From the NCBI GenBank assembly GCA_030407085.1, contig CM059587.1, positions 70,669,001 through 70,733,000 on the forward strand: a stretch of 64,000 nt of DNA. Reading direction: 5' to 3'. This stretch comes from Trichopria drosophilae. Lineage: Eukaryota > Arthropoda > Insecta > Hymenoptera > Diapriidae. The notes beneath the pieces were generated by a model that did no database searches, was not told the origin of the DNA, and saw nothing but the letters and a program-made list of their open reading frames with translations. Position numbers and translations under genes: made by a program. Below, piece after piece: positions 44,030 through 54,289 of this stretch; the first letter of the stretch is position 1, and each line of letters begins with the position of its first letter.

Positions 44030-44165
44030 GTCAGATGGGTAATTCACGTATTCACGTTGTTTACGTATCTCGTACGTATAACATGACATCGGAAAAGTGC
44101 ACACTTTTGCCGCCACGAGCGCGACGTGTCGTTACTAAAAAATTCCCTAGGACGTGCACATAGCC

Positions 44166-44271
44166 TATATCCTACCCTGAACCAGCTACCTGGGAAAAGG
44201 AAAATGAAACCATGCTGTTTTCTTTTTTCTAAAGGCTTCCCCTTCCCTTTCATTGTTCTTGCTTTTCCTTC
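44166..44271 (+). repeat. R1 second copy, piece 2 of 4
   Basis: Matches 18492-18590 (tcctaccctgaaccagctac to gcttttccttc) and stops at the TA where the 151-bp MITE is inserted. Confidence 0.8.
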
Positions 44272-44273
44272 TA

Positions 44274-44424
44274 CAGGGTGAGTCTGGTAGAAGTGAACAT
44301 AGGGAAGCCCATGTTAAGGCTACGCGCCTCGTGATTGGTCGATTCCGGTGGAACGTCGCTTGTTCGCGTGGCGCGTAGCCTTAACATGGGTTTCCCTATG
44401 TTCACTTCTACCAGACTCACCCTG
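44274..44424. mobile_element. 151-bp mariner-type MITE, family B
   Basis: CAGGGTGAGTCTGGTAGAAG and its complement form inverted repeats of about 55 bp around a small loop; TA on each side. The ends match those of the 44449-50483 element beyond the first few bases, so it is a deletion derivative of that DD41D family. The empty site (ccttcTAtatcg) is at 18587-18598. Confidence 0.88.
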
Positions 44425-44426
44425 TA

Positions 44427-44446
44427 TATCGTTTACCGTTCCTATA
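44427..44446 (+). repeat. R1 second copy, piece 3 of 4
   Basis: About 20 bases (atcgtttaccgttccta) between two insertions, matching 18592-18610. Confidence 0.75.
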
Positions 44447-45531
44447 TACCGGGTGAGTCTGGTAGAAGTGCCCATAGGGAAACCCATGTTAAATCTACGC
44501 GTCTCGTGATTGGTCGATTCCGGTGAAATGCCGCTTGCCATTGGACGTCAATGATTCGACGCGTCATATGCAATTGAAATATACATTTAAGAAAGTAAAC
44601 AAACAAAATATGTCAATATAATAATTCTGGCGGCTGAAAGTGCAAGAACTTTTTGGAAATTTGCGTGCTGTGAACTAATTTGCAATTGAAATGGAACATT
44701 AATTTCTTCGGGTAGTTCTTTCATGCACGAAAATGGAAATAAATCTCTTGAATGACATAACCACGTTCTTGGGCTCAAGTGAAATGCTTCAAATGTGAAA
44801 GTGGACTTACTTCGTACTGAAGGGCTTCGGATATTCTACTGCAATGATACTATCAGATAAGTTTTTTGTGTTAATCTAGTTATTCAACTTTATTTACATA
44901 CAGAATCCGGTCCTTTGTGTTGTGTAATTTTATTTATTATTACAGATAAAGCCGCTGGGATCGTTGGAAAGAATAACGGAAAATTTGATATTCATCGCTC
45001 GAATGACTCAGTTATGATGGAAATTTTCTGGATTTCTATGAACTAAAGAAAAGAAGTAATTCACTTCTATGCTCAATTCTTCCCTTTCGCTCTCAGAAAT
45101 ATTCAAAACTATAGTATTGTGTCCTCCTTTTCATTAATTCTCTTCTGCTATTTCCAATTCTTTTCTTTCGTTCTCAGAAATTTTCAAAACTTTAGTATCG
45201 TGCCCTCCTTTTCATTAATTCTCTTCTAGCATAAATAAACAGTGTCCATCAAAAGTACATAAAGGCTCTGCAAATTAGGACATACAAATATTTGTTGCAT
45301 AATCCTGATTTTATTCATGGCGTATAATCATGGAATGGTGACGGAAGGTCTGCAAATATAAAGAGATGACACTAACTTTCCAACTCTCCGAACAGAAAGT
45401 GACTGACTGCCATGGCAGAGTGAGAAGATCTACTACCATCGCCTCTGTAAAATGCATTGCTCTTTATTTATAATGTACGTAATAATGACAAGGCAAATGA
45501 ACTGAACAAAATCTGTAAAATTTTATTTTTT

Positions 45532-46831
45532 TTATTCGATTAGATGCTCAAAATGTAAGCCACCGGTAGCTGTACAATATCCTAATCTGTTGTAAAATTC
45601 ATTTGTCGCATTCTGCAACATTTCGACTCCAATGTTTTGAATGATGTCTATGATTGCGTCCCTCAGTTCGACAGCTGTCTTCGCAAATGGTCTGCTGTAC
45701 AACTCATTCTTAATGTACCCCCAGAAAAAGAAATCCAGTGGATTGAGATCAGGAGAACGAGCAGGCCATTTTACTGGACCGAACCGACCAATCCAACGTC
45801 CTGGGAAATTACCATTAAGATGGTATGTAACTGGTCTGATACCATGAGCTGGAGCTCCGTCCTGTTGGAACCAGATCATCCGATCTTCCTGCAATGTATT
45901 CGAAGAACACAATTTTCATTTTGTATTGTAATAAGAATTAAAATGTTTTTGTTCATTTTGAATTTGCATTAATGCATAAATATTTTTCATAAATTTACAT
46001 TACGTTCTTAACGGCTCGAAGATTATTGTTATTATTTCAATATTTGTTTATCGTTATTATTTCATTATTATTATTATCTCTATGTTATCTTAAATTGATT
46101 TGAATGGCGAATCGTATTTTCTTTACCAAAAAATTTAAGATCGCTCTTCTACAAATACGAATAGATATAGGTACTTAGTTATAAATTAGTAGCCATCTAT
46201 CAACTTTGTATTTTTATTTTTGTAAAGGATTCTTATTTGTTGATCACAATTAATAAAATAGAAAATTATTGTTATTATAAATATTGTTATTATTCAGTGT
46301 ATTTATTATAAAACTTACCTCTTCCTCAATGTATTTTAAAGTTGGAGTAACTACTCCTTCCAGCATTTGCAGATATAAATCTCCGTTCAGGTTGTCTTCA
46401 ATGAAGACCGGTCCAATAATTTTATCGGATATTATGCCAACCCATACTTGAACTTTTACTTTGTACTGGGTGTGTATTTCCATTAACTCTCGAGGATTAT
46501 CTCTGGCCCAATGTCTATAATTTTGCCTGTTAGGTGACGAAACTAAAAAAAAAATGCACTCATCGCTGAAACATATGTTTCGAAGCACTTCCGGGTCTTG
46601 ATTTATGATGTCTGTCATTATTTCACAAAATGACATACGGTGTTCACTGTCATTTGTAATCAGTTCCTGGTGTTTGTGCACCTTGTATGGTTTATAACCA
46701 TTTTTTTTCAGCACTCGGCTGATTGTAATTTGAGCGAACCCAAGCTGCCTAGAAATTTGCCTCGTCGAGAGATGAGGATTATCCTCAACTGCGGCACAAA
46801 TTTGTATTTCGTCATGTTCTGGGATACGCAT
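45532..46831 (-). pseudogene. DD41D family B transposase, left-arm copy lacking N-terminus
   Basis: Minus-strand copy: exon 1 remnant 46829-46319, intron 46318-45889, exon 2 45888-45532. It is identical in translation to the right-arm gene where both exist, including the catalytic Asp motifs and the GAG|GTAAGT donor. The arm ends at the codons for RIPEHDE, so the first 65 residues (first helix-turn-helix) are missing. An in-frame ATG at 46831 comes from the junction sequence. It could give a catalytic-domain fragment without full DNA binding; expression unknown. Confidence 0.85.
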
Positions 46832-47150
46832 AGATTAGAAGCATAATCGTTAAGGGGAGGGTATATCCACAAAGTCAGCTCTGTTCCAACAAAAATTTTT
46901 TTTTCGAAAAAAATGAAATTTATGCTTCTAATCCCAGACTGAAGGCATATGGCGCAATGTACGCCTAAAATTGGAAATTCATTTTGAACTTCCCGCCTGC
47001 AAGCGGAAATTTTTTGAACTATTGATAAAGAGCAATGAATTTGAATTTGCCGTCTCTGATCAATTTCCGATTTTAAGCGTGTGTTTAAATTTTAACGTTG
47101 CAAGTAATTAATGCGTTTTTCTTTGCAAATTTGTTATCACCTTTCTCATT
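46830..47150. other. Centre of the palindromic element
   Basis: Unique sequence between the arms, 5' of the complete gene. It includes ttaaggggagggtatatcc at 46850, resembling the TTAA-GGGG ends of the Kolobok-like elements at 56842 and 59550, and a short inverted pair agattagaagcataa / ttatgcttctaat (46832, 46919) around it. Perhaps a small TTAA-element remnant. Confidence 0.45.
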
Positions 47151-48642
47151 ATGTTGTCATTAGCTCAAAAAATAAAAATCATTGAACTGCATTACACTGA
47201 TCACAGCGTACGGCAAATTAGAGATCATTTGTCTGTCGAATTTGAGGAGGACCCTATCCCTTCGGTATCTGGGATCAGAGCCATAATTAATAAATTCAAA
47301 GAAACTGGTTGTTTAGATTCTACACACACAAAAATTGTAAGGCAGCGTATCCCAGAACATGACGAAATACAAATTTGTGCCGCAGTTGAGGATAATCCTC
47401 ATCTCTCGACGAGGCAAATTTCTAGGCAGCTTGGGTTCGCTCAAATTACAATCAGCCGAGTGCTGAAAAAAAATGGTTATAAACCATACAAGGTGCACAA
47501 ACACCAGGAACTGATTACAAATGACAGTGAACACCGTATGTCATTTTGTGAAATAATGACAGACATCATAAATCAAGACCCGGAAGTGCTTCGAAACATA
47601 TGTTTCAGCGATGAGTGCATTTTTTTTTTAGTTTCGTCACCTAACAGGCAAAATTATAGACATTGGGCCAGAGATAATCCTCGAGAGTTAATGGAAATAC
47701 ACACCCAGTACAAAGTAAAAGTTCAAGTATGGGTTGGCATAATATCCGATAAAATTATTGGACCGGTCTTCATTGAAGACAACCTGAACGGAGATTTATA
47801 TCTGCAAATGCTGGAAGGAGTAGTTACTCCAACTTTAAAATACATTGAGGAAGAGGTAAGTTTTATAATAAATACACTGAATAATAACAATATTTATAAT
47901 AACAATAATTTTCTATTTTATTAATTGTGATCAACAAATAAGAATCCTTTACAAAAATAAAAATACAAAGTTGATAGATGGCTACTAATTTATAACTAAG
48001 TACCTATATCTATTCGTATTTGTAGAAGAGCGATCTTAAATTTTTTGGTAAAGAAAATACGATTCGCCATTCAAATCAATTTAAGATAACATAGAGATAA
48101 TAATAATAATGAAATAATAACGATAAACAAATATTGAAATAATAACAATAATCTTCGAGCCGTTAAGAACGTAATGTAAATTTATGAAAAATATTTATGC
48201 ATTAATGCAAATTCAAAATGAACAAAAACATTTTAATTCTTATTACAATACAAAATGAAAATTGTGTTCTTCGAATACATTGCAGGAAGATCGGATGATC
48301 TGGTTCCAACAGGACGGAGCTCCAGCTCATGGTATCAGACCAGTTACATACCATCTTAATGGTAATTTCCCAGGACGTTGGATTGGTCGGTTCGGTCCAG
48401 TAAAATGGCCTGCTCGTTCTCCTGATCTCAATCCACTGGATTTCTTTTTCTGGGGGTACATTAAGAATGAGTTGTACAGCAGACCATTTGCGAAGACAGC
48501 TGTCGAACTGAGGGACGCAATCATAGACATCATTCAAAACATTGGAGTCGAAATGTTGCAGAATGCGACAAATGAATTTTACAACAGATTAGGATATTGT
48601 ACAGCTACCGGTGGCTTACATTTTGAGCATCTAATCGAATAA
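47151..48642 (+). CDS. DD41D mariner transposase with one intron, family B
   Basis: Exon 1 47151-47855, intron 47856-48285 (GAG|GTAAGT ... TTGCAG|GAA, phase 0), exon 2 48286-48642; product 353 aa. The N-terminal paired-like HTH region runs about 1-115 (HYTDHSVRQIRDHL, HLSTRQISRQLGFAQITISR). Catalytic Asp: D154 (ICFSDECIF), D245 (WFQQDGAPAHG) and D287 (SPDLNPLDFFFWGY), with 41 residues between the last two. The intron, 430 bp and AT-rich, separates the first catalytic Asp from the other two. The two other DD41D genes in the window have no intron here. No internal stop; probably the source of the MITE at 44274. Confidence 0.9.
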
Positions 48643-48999
48643 AAAAAATAAAATTTTACAGATTTTGTTCAGTTCATTTGCCTTGTCATTATTACGTACA
48701 TTATAAATAAAGAGCAATGCATTTTACAGAGGCGATGGTAGTAGATCTTCTCACTCTGCCATGGCAGTCAGTCACTTTCTGTTCGGAGAGTTGGAAAGTT
48801 AGTGTCATCTCTTTATATTTGCAGACCTTCCGTCACCATTCCATGATTATACGCCATGAATAAAATCAGGATTATGCAACAAATATTTGTATGTCCTAAT
48901 TTGCAGAGCCTTTATGTACTTTTGATGGACACTGTTTATTTATGCTAGAAGAGAATTAATGAAAAGGAGGACACGATACTAAAGTTTTGAAAATTTCTG

Positions 49000-49600
49000 A
49001 GAACGAAAGAAAAGAATTGGAAATAGCAGAAGAGAATTAATGAAAAGGAGGACACAATACTATAGTTTTGAATATTTCTGAGAGCGAAAGGGAAGAATTG
49101 AGCATAGAAGTGAATTACTTCTTTTCTTTAGTTCATAGAAATCCAGAAAATTTCCAGATCGTACCCTAGTTTAAATTAATTTCCTCCCCTAAAGCCAATT
49201 CTGCCACTTCGCTTGTAGAAATCCTCAAAATTTCAATGTGGTGCGCTCCATTTCACTACTTCCCTTCTCGCAACCCAATTTTTTCCTTTCGCTCATAGAA
49301 ATCCTGAAAATTTCCAGATCGTACCCTAATTTACATTAATTTCCTTCCCTAAAGTCAATTCTGCCACTTTGCTCTTACAAAGCCTCAAAATTTCAATCCG
49401 ATGCTGACCTTTTCATTGATTCTCTTCTGGCTGTCCAATTTTTTCCTTTGGATCTTAGGTAACCTCCAAATTTTAATGTCGTAGCCAACTATTCAATAAT
49501 TCTCCTCTCGGAGACTAATACTTTCCTGTCGATCTGAGAAATCTTCAAAACTTTAATATCGTGTCCCCCTTTTCATGAACAGTAGAATTTCCACGTAAAT
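49000..49600 (+). repeat. Degenerate tandem repeat, about 88-bp unit
   Basis: Recurring blocks: gaaatcctgaaaatttccag, ttcatt-aattctcttct and caattttttcctttc. Partly mirrored at 44990-45240 in the left arm; the portion from 49155 on is right-arm only. Confidence 0.6.
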
Positions 49601-49912
49601 GTTCGTAACGATCCCAGCATCTATCTGTAATAATAAATAAAAAAACACAACACAAAGGACCAGATTCTGTATGTAAATAAAGCTGAATAACCAGATTAAC
49701 ACTAGAAACTTATCTGATAGTATTATCGCAGTAGAATATCTCTGCGTCATTGACGAATGCCATATCATTTTGATATCGTTATTTGTCCTAAGCCCTTCAA
49801 CTGATCAACTGCATCTGTACGTAACAACAATAGGTACGTACGAAGTAAGTCTTGAGTTTCAGTTTCATACCTGGAGCTTTTGACTTGAGCCCAAAAACGT
49901 GATTAAGTGACG
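49155..49912 (+). other. Right-arm-only segment of the palindrome
   Basis: Left arm reads actcagttatgatg directly followed by gaaattttctggat at 45020; on the right these flank 758 bp. The segment ends with a second, diverged copy (49610-49745) of the sequence found at 49970-50100 (aacacaaaggaccagattct). Confidence 0.75.
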
Positions 49913-50485
49913 CATCATAACTGAGTCATTCGAGCGATGAATATCAAATTTTCCGTTATTCTTTCCAACGATCCCAGCGGCTTTATCTGTAATAATAAAT
50001 AAAATTATACAACACAAAGGACCGGATTCTGTATGTAAATAAAGTTGAATAACTAGATTAACACAAAAAACTTATCTGATAGTATCATTGCAGTAGAATA
50101 TCCGAAGCCCTTCAGTACGAAGTAAGTCCACTTTCACATTTGAAGCATTTCACTTGAGCCCAAGAACGTGGTTATGTCATTCAAGAGATTTATTTCCATT
50201 TTCGTGCATGAAAGAACTACCCGAAGAAATTAATGTTCCATTTCAATTGCAAATTAGTTCACAGCACGCCAATTTCCAAAAAGTTCTTGCACTTTCAGCC
50301 GCCAGAATTATTATATTGACATATTTTGTTTGTTTACTTTCTTAAATGTATATTTCAATTGCATATGACGCGTCCAATCATTGACGTCCAATGGCAAGCG
50401 GCATTTCACCGGAATCGACCAATCACGAGACGCGTAGATTTAACATGGGTTTCCCTATGGGCACTTCTACCAGACTCACCCGGTA

Positions 50486-50690
50486 GAGTGTTTTCACATT
50501 TGATTTCATTCAGTCTCCAACTAGCGTTCTGGATAGCTAGGCAGTCATCCACATAGATCAGGTAAGAAGTACGAAATTATGCTGGGAGTACAAAGTACGG
50601 TATTGTATTCCGTGTCCGGGGTCGTCGGATATGTAGTCCAGGTAACGCGCCCCGTAGTTTTTCATTTTTAACATTGAAACCATGTTAAGG
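50486..50690 (+). repeat. R1 second copy, piece 4 of 4
   Basis: Matches 18615-18824 (gtgttttcacatttgat, ttcagtctccaactagc, catagatcaggtaagaagta, gtaacgcgccccgtagtttt). The initiator survives; the TATA box was split by the preceding element. Confidence 0.8.
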
Positions 50691-50746
50691 TCATGCTGGT
50701 GGCAACTACGCTCTTAATTTCTTGTGTATATATATATATATATATA

Positions 50747-51129
50747 CAGGGTGTACGATAAGTCCCGGGACGGTTAAATAACTTTCGAAAGAATAAAAAT
50801 TTCAAAAATCGCCGAAATACGTGATTTGATTTTTCAAACAAGCTATCTTTTGAGGGGGGGTTTCGGCCCCCCAACCTCAAGCGCCCTCTATGACCAGTGA
50901 TCTGAATTCATCTCGAAAATACCTTTCAAATGAGCCCCCACTCAAACCATGTTGCCATTTAAGATTTTTGGCCCCCCTCGTGCCCCCCGCCCCCCTTGAG
51001 GTTGGGGGGCCGAAACCCCCCCTCAAAAGATAGCTTGTTTGAAAAATCAAATCACGTGTTTCGGCGATTTTTGAAATTTTAATTCTTTCGAAAGTTATTC
51101 AACCGTCCCGGGAATTTTCGTACACCCTG
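50747..51129. mobile_element. Hairpin MITE, mariner-type ends
   Basis: CAGGGTGTACGATAAGTCCC at 50747 and a near-complement at 51110-51129, TA outside. The arms pair over about 150 bp, including gcccccaacctcaa / ttgaggttggggggc. A (TA)n run precedes it. Confidence 0.85.
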
Positions 51130-51149
51130 TATATATTTTGTACTCTCAG

Positions 51150-51532
51150 CGAGATGCCCCCCTTCGTGTCGAACAACTTTCATCCCACACCTTTTTTGAT
51201 CCTGTGCATAGTTCTCGAGGTATTTCAATGTCTTCAGATAAATTTGGATTTTTATCGATTACAGCGCCACCTGTGAACCAAAATGCAATAGCTCCTAGGT
51301 CAAATTGGTGTACTTTTTCCCGGAGAATCCAAATTTGCAATAAAAAATGGGGGTTCCTATTTAAGTTTTATTGTTTTTCTCCCAGTCCACCCCCATTAGG
51401 TGGGGGAGAGGGTCAATTTCATTATTACTGGATGCCCCCCTTCGTGTCGAACAACTATCATCCCACACCTTTTTTGATTCTGTGCATAGTTCTCGAGATA
51501 TTTCTATGTCTTCAGATAAATCGGCCACCCTG
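51150..51532 (-). mobile_element. Fragment of DD41D family A terminal array
   Basis: Nearly two units of the array seen at 7404-7887, ending tcggccaccctg at 51532, with the left boundary truncated at gatgccccccttcgtg. It abuts the next element with only TATA between. Confidence 0.85.
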
Positions 51533-51536
51533 TATA

Positions 51537-52100
51537 CAGGGTGTCCGAAAAGTATGGAAACACTCAAATATCTCGGAAAATCGACATCGAATCGTAAAAG
51601 TAAAAATACACGTATTCAATGGTTTCAAGAGAGCTATCCAGTGACACCTAACACAACCCCCCACCCCCACCCGCTGGGGGTGATAGAGGGGGTAACTTAA
51701 AAATTTTAAATGGGAACCCCCAATTTTTATTGCAGATTTTGCTTCCTCAGAAAAAGTTACGTAAATTTTGCCTACCATTATAATTGTTTTTGTTGACAGA
51801 TGGCGCTGTAATCAACGAAATTAAAAAATTATTCTAAAAAGTTTTAAAAATCTCGCGAAAAACACAACGGATCAAAAAAGTAAAAACACACGTATTTAAT
51901 GGTTTCAAGAGAGCTATCCAGTGACACCTAACACGACCCCCCACCCCCACAGGCTGGGGGTGATGGAGGGGGAAACTTAAAAATTTTAAATGGGAACTCC
52001 CAAATTTTATTGCAGATTTCTCTTCTTCAGAAAAAGTTACGTAAATTTTACCTATTATAATTATTTTTGTTAACAGATGGAGCTGCAATCAGCGAACCAC
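51537..52100 (+). repeat. Left terminal array, DD41D family C
   Basis: Two units; boundary near 51840 (aaaaatctcgcgaaaaacac repeats the outer aaatatctcggaaaatcgac). The inner unit has the degenerate gatggagctgcaatcag. Confidence 0.85.
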
Positions 52101-52356
52101 GTACCTGGAATAGCGGACCACGTTTCCAAAATTTTAAATGACGTCTTTTGCCTTTAAATATTTCAAAGTTCACCGATTCTTACCGCGAGGAGGTAGACGA
52201 TTTTGAGAATCTTTTTTTTTTATTTTTGTATATTTTTTTTTTGTTTTTACCTTTTATTTGTTTTTTTTTTATTTTTTTAATTTTTTTTCTATTTTAAAGT
52301 TTAAATTTTCCTTCGCTTCTATTTTCTTTACTGGATTTTTAACATGTCTATGCCCA

Positions 52357-53430
52357 CTAATTTATAAGATGTTCGAATTGAAGTCCTTCAGCAACTTGAC
52401 AATATCCCAATCGTGCATAGAAGTTATCATAAACTTTTTGCAGCATTTCTTGAGATACTGTATTAGAACCTTGAATTATTTTTTCTTTCAACTCATCAAT
52501 GTCTTTTGGTTTCGTTTCGTAGACCTTGTTCTTCAAGAAACCCCAGTAAAAATAGTCCAGAGGAGTTAGATCAGGTGACCTCGGTGGCCACTCGATCGAA
52601 CCCCTCCTACCAATCCAACGTCGGGGGAAAATATTATTTAATAGATTGCGTACAATCAAACCAAAATGACAAGGAGCTCCATCCTGTTGAAACCAGACAT
52701 TATCAAACGCTATACCAGCAATATTTCGTATTGCCGGTATAATCTGGTTATTTAACAAATTACAGTACCTTTCAGCCGTGAAATTCTCTTCAACGAAGAA
52801 AGGCCCAACAATTTGATTGCACAAAATGCCAGCCCAAACATTGATTTTCTGTGGATGTTGTGTGTGAGTATCTCTCATCCAATGAGGATTTTCGTCCGAC
52901 CAATATCGTAGGTTGTGCCTATTAACTTCTCCACTCAACTGAAACGTAGCTTCATCAGAGAAGCATATCCAGAAAGGAAATAATTCATTTTCGTCACAAC
53001 GTCTCATCATTTCCTCACAAAATTCTAATCTCCGATCGAAGTCATCTTCCGAAAGTTCTTGTACATATTTTATTTTATATGGATGGAACTTATTTGCTTT
53101 TAATATTTCATGGACAGACGATTTGCCGATACCAGTGGCTTGCGCAATCTTTCTTACCGAAGTATGGACGTCCTCAACGACACTTGCACAGACCGCTAAA
53201 CTGTTGTCTTCGTTCGTGGACGTTTTTGGTCTTCCTGATTTTGGTCGATCATTGACAGAGCCAGTATCTTGAAACCGAGAAACAGTCTTACAAACAGTTG
53301 ATTTGCAAATAGGTAGACGATCAGGATGGGTATCATTAAATTGGCGGACGACTTGTTCGTATGTTCTTTTTTTATCGCCGCATCCTCGCAGAATAAGGAT
53401 TTCGATCCTTTCTTTTTGTGTCAAAGACAT
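52357..53430 (-). CDS. DD41D mariner transposase, family C, 357 aa
   Basis: Complete single-exon frame on the minus strand, MSLTQKERIEIL to LQFEHLIN. The first 120 residues hold the two helix-turn-helix units with the GRPK motif between them (DRPKSGRPKTS), then SVRKIAQATGIGKSSVHEIL. Catalytic Asp: D159 (ICFSDEATF), D250 (WFQQDGAPCHF) and D292 (SPDLTPLDYFYWGF), with 41 residues between the last two. WVG-type strand is WAGILCNQIVGPFF. Length is normal for the group and there is no defect, so a candidate active transposase. The right-hand intergenic 53431-54290 has no gene. Confidence 0.93.
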   Translation of the reverse strand: MSLTQKERIEILILRGCGDKKRTYEQVVRQFNDTHPDRLPICKSTVCKTVSRFQDTGSVNDRPKSGRPKTSTNEDNSLAVCASVVEDVHTSVRKIAQATGIGKSSVHEILKANKFHPYKIKYVQELSEDDFDRRLEFCEEMMRRCDENELFPFWICFSDEATFQLSGEVNRHNLRYWSDENPHWMRDTHTQHPQKINVWAGILCNQIVGPFFVEENFTAERYCNLLNNQIIPAIRNIAGIAFDNVWFQQDGAPCHFGLIVRNLLNNIFPRRWIGRRGSIEWPPRSPDLTPLDYFYWGFLKNKVYETKPKDIDELKEKIIQGSNTVSQEMLQKVYDNFYARLGYCQVAEGLQFEHLIN

Positions 53431-54289
53431 AGTATGCCAAATTACAACAGGAGGCAGAATACAGAATGTATCGAAATGGAAGAAATATGAAGCAAAGAAT
53501 GAAGAAATAAAAGAAATATAAAAAATTAGAAGAAATTCAAATGTTAGAGAAACATTACATTAAGTATCAAATAGCGAGAACGAAGAGAATTGCGATTTTT
53601 TGCGGTACGAATTTGACCAAGTTTTCGACAAGAGTGACGCTCGCATGTGTAATTTTCACAAAGCTGAAAAATAACCGAGACCTTGACTCATTCAAACAAT
53701 AGAGCTTAACTAATACTAAGACGTGCTGTTTTGATTTGGACGCTGACGATGTTCGATTATTGACTACTTTCTCTGTAACACTGGCAGTTGAAAAAATCGA
53801 CCGAGTGTATGCAATGGGTTTCCGCAAGCGATACCTACAGTACTTTCACACAAGTATACAAAATCACAGTCATGCAAGAAAGCCATAACACCATATGCGG
53901 ATTTGGTCACCATTTACGCTATTCGGATACACGACATTCACTTCCTCGTAGAATAAGGATGTCGATTCTTCATTTTTCTGTCAAAAACTTTGTATGCACA
54001 ATTACAAGGGGGGAGCGAATAAAGAATTTTAATATCTGGAAGAAAAGGTAAGCAAATACATTAAAAAAAAACATAAAAAAATTTAATAGTGAAGAATAAA
54101 AAAAAGGTAAAAAACAGAAATCAAATAAAAAAAAAAGTAAAACAGAAGATTCTCAAAATCGTCTACCTCCTCGCGGTGAGAATCGGTAAACTAGAAATAT
54201 TTAAAGGCAAAAGACGTTATTTAAAATTCTGAAAACGTGGTATGCTATTCCATGTACGTCAAGTTAAATATTTTTTAGTAATTTTTTAA
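53431..54289. other. 5' region of DD41D family C, no gene
   Basis: Upstream of the transposase ATG. 53940-53975 (ttcctcgtagaataaggatg) echoes the gene's own N-terminal coding sequence at 53385-53420, so a small duplicated piece of the 5' coding region lies here. Otherwise AT-rich. Confidence 0.5.

Larger units (their letters stand above)
32255..44165. mobile_element. ISL2EU-like DNA transposon (with nested Transib)
   Basis: Ends are GGCTATGTGCACG at 32255 and its complement at 44165. The intact R1 copy reads gtaggagTATAtcctacc, while here TATA stands on both sides, so insertion made a 4-bp TATA repeat (or 2-bp TA if the element starts TAGGCTATG). Further in, both ends share tttttccgatg. Minus the Transib and its duplication, the element is about 4.3 kb. 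It has two converging genes: SWIM-YqaJ nuclease (+) and THAP-DDE transposase (-). That pairing is the hallmark of the ISL2EU superfamily as I know it. Confidence 0.82.
44449..50483. mobile_element. Palindromic DD41D mariner element, family B
   Basis: Ends CCGGGTGAGTCTGGTAGAAG and complement, TA on both sides (44447-44448, 50484-50485), inserted in the TATATAAA of R1. Two inverted arms (44449-46829 and 47345-50483) flank a 515-bp centre. Each arm carries a transposase copy; the right one extends into the centre and is complete. Coding parts of the arms are identical in translation. The right arm has 758 bp (49155-49912) absent from the left. Confidence 0.85.

Noticed and set aside
32255..44165. 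PIF/Harbinger element
   Set aside because: The transposase domain is of that general type, but there is a YqaJ gene rather than a Myb-like gene, a THAP domain, and a TATA/TA rather than a 3-bp target repeat.
44449..50483. Assembly artefact as the only explanation for the palindrome
   Set aside because: The arms differ by a 758-bp block and only one contains the gene start, and the outer TA borders match an empty site. It remains possible, so a long-read check is listed.
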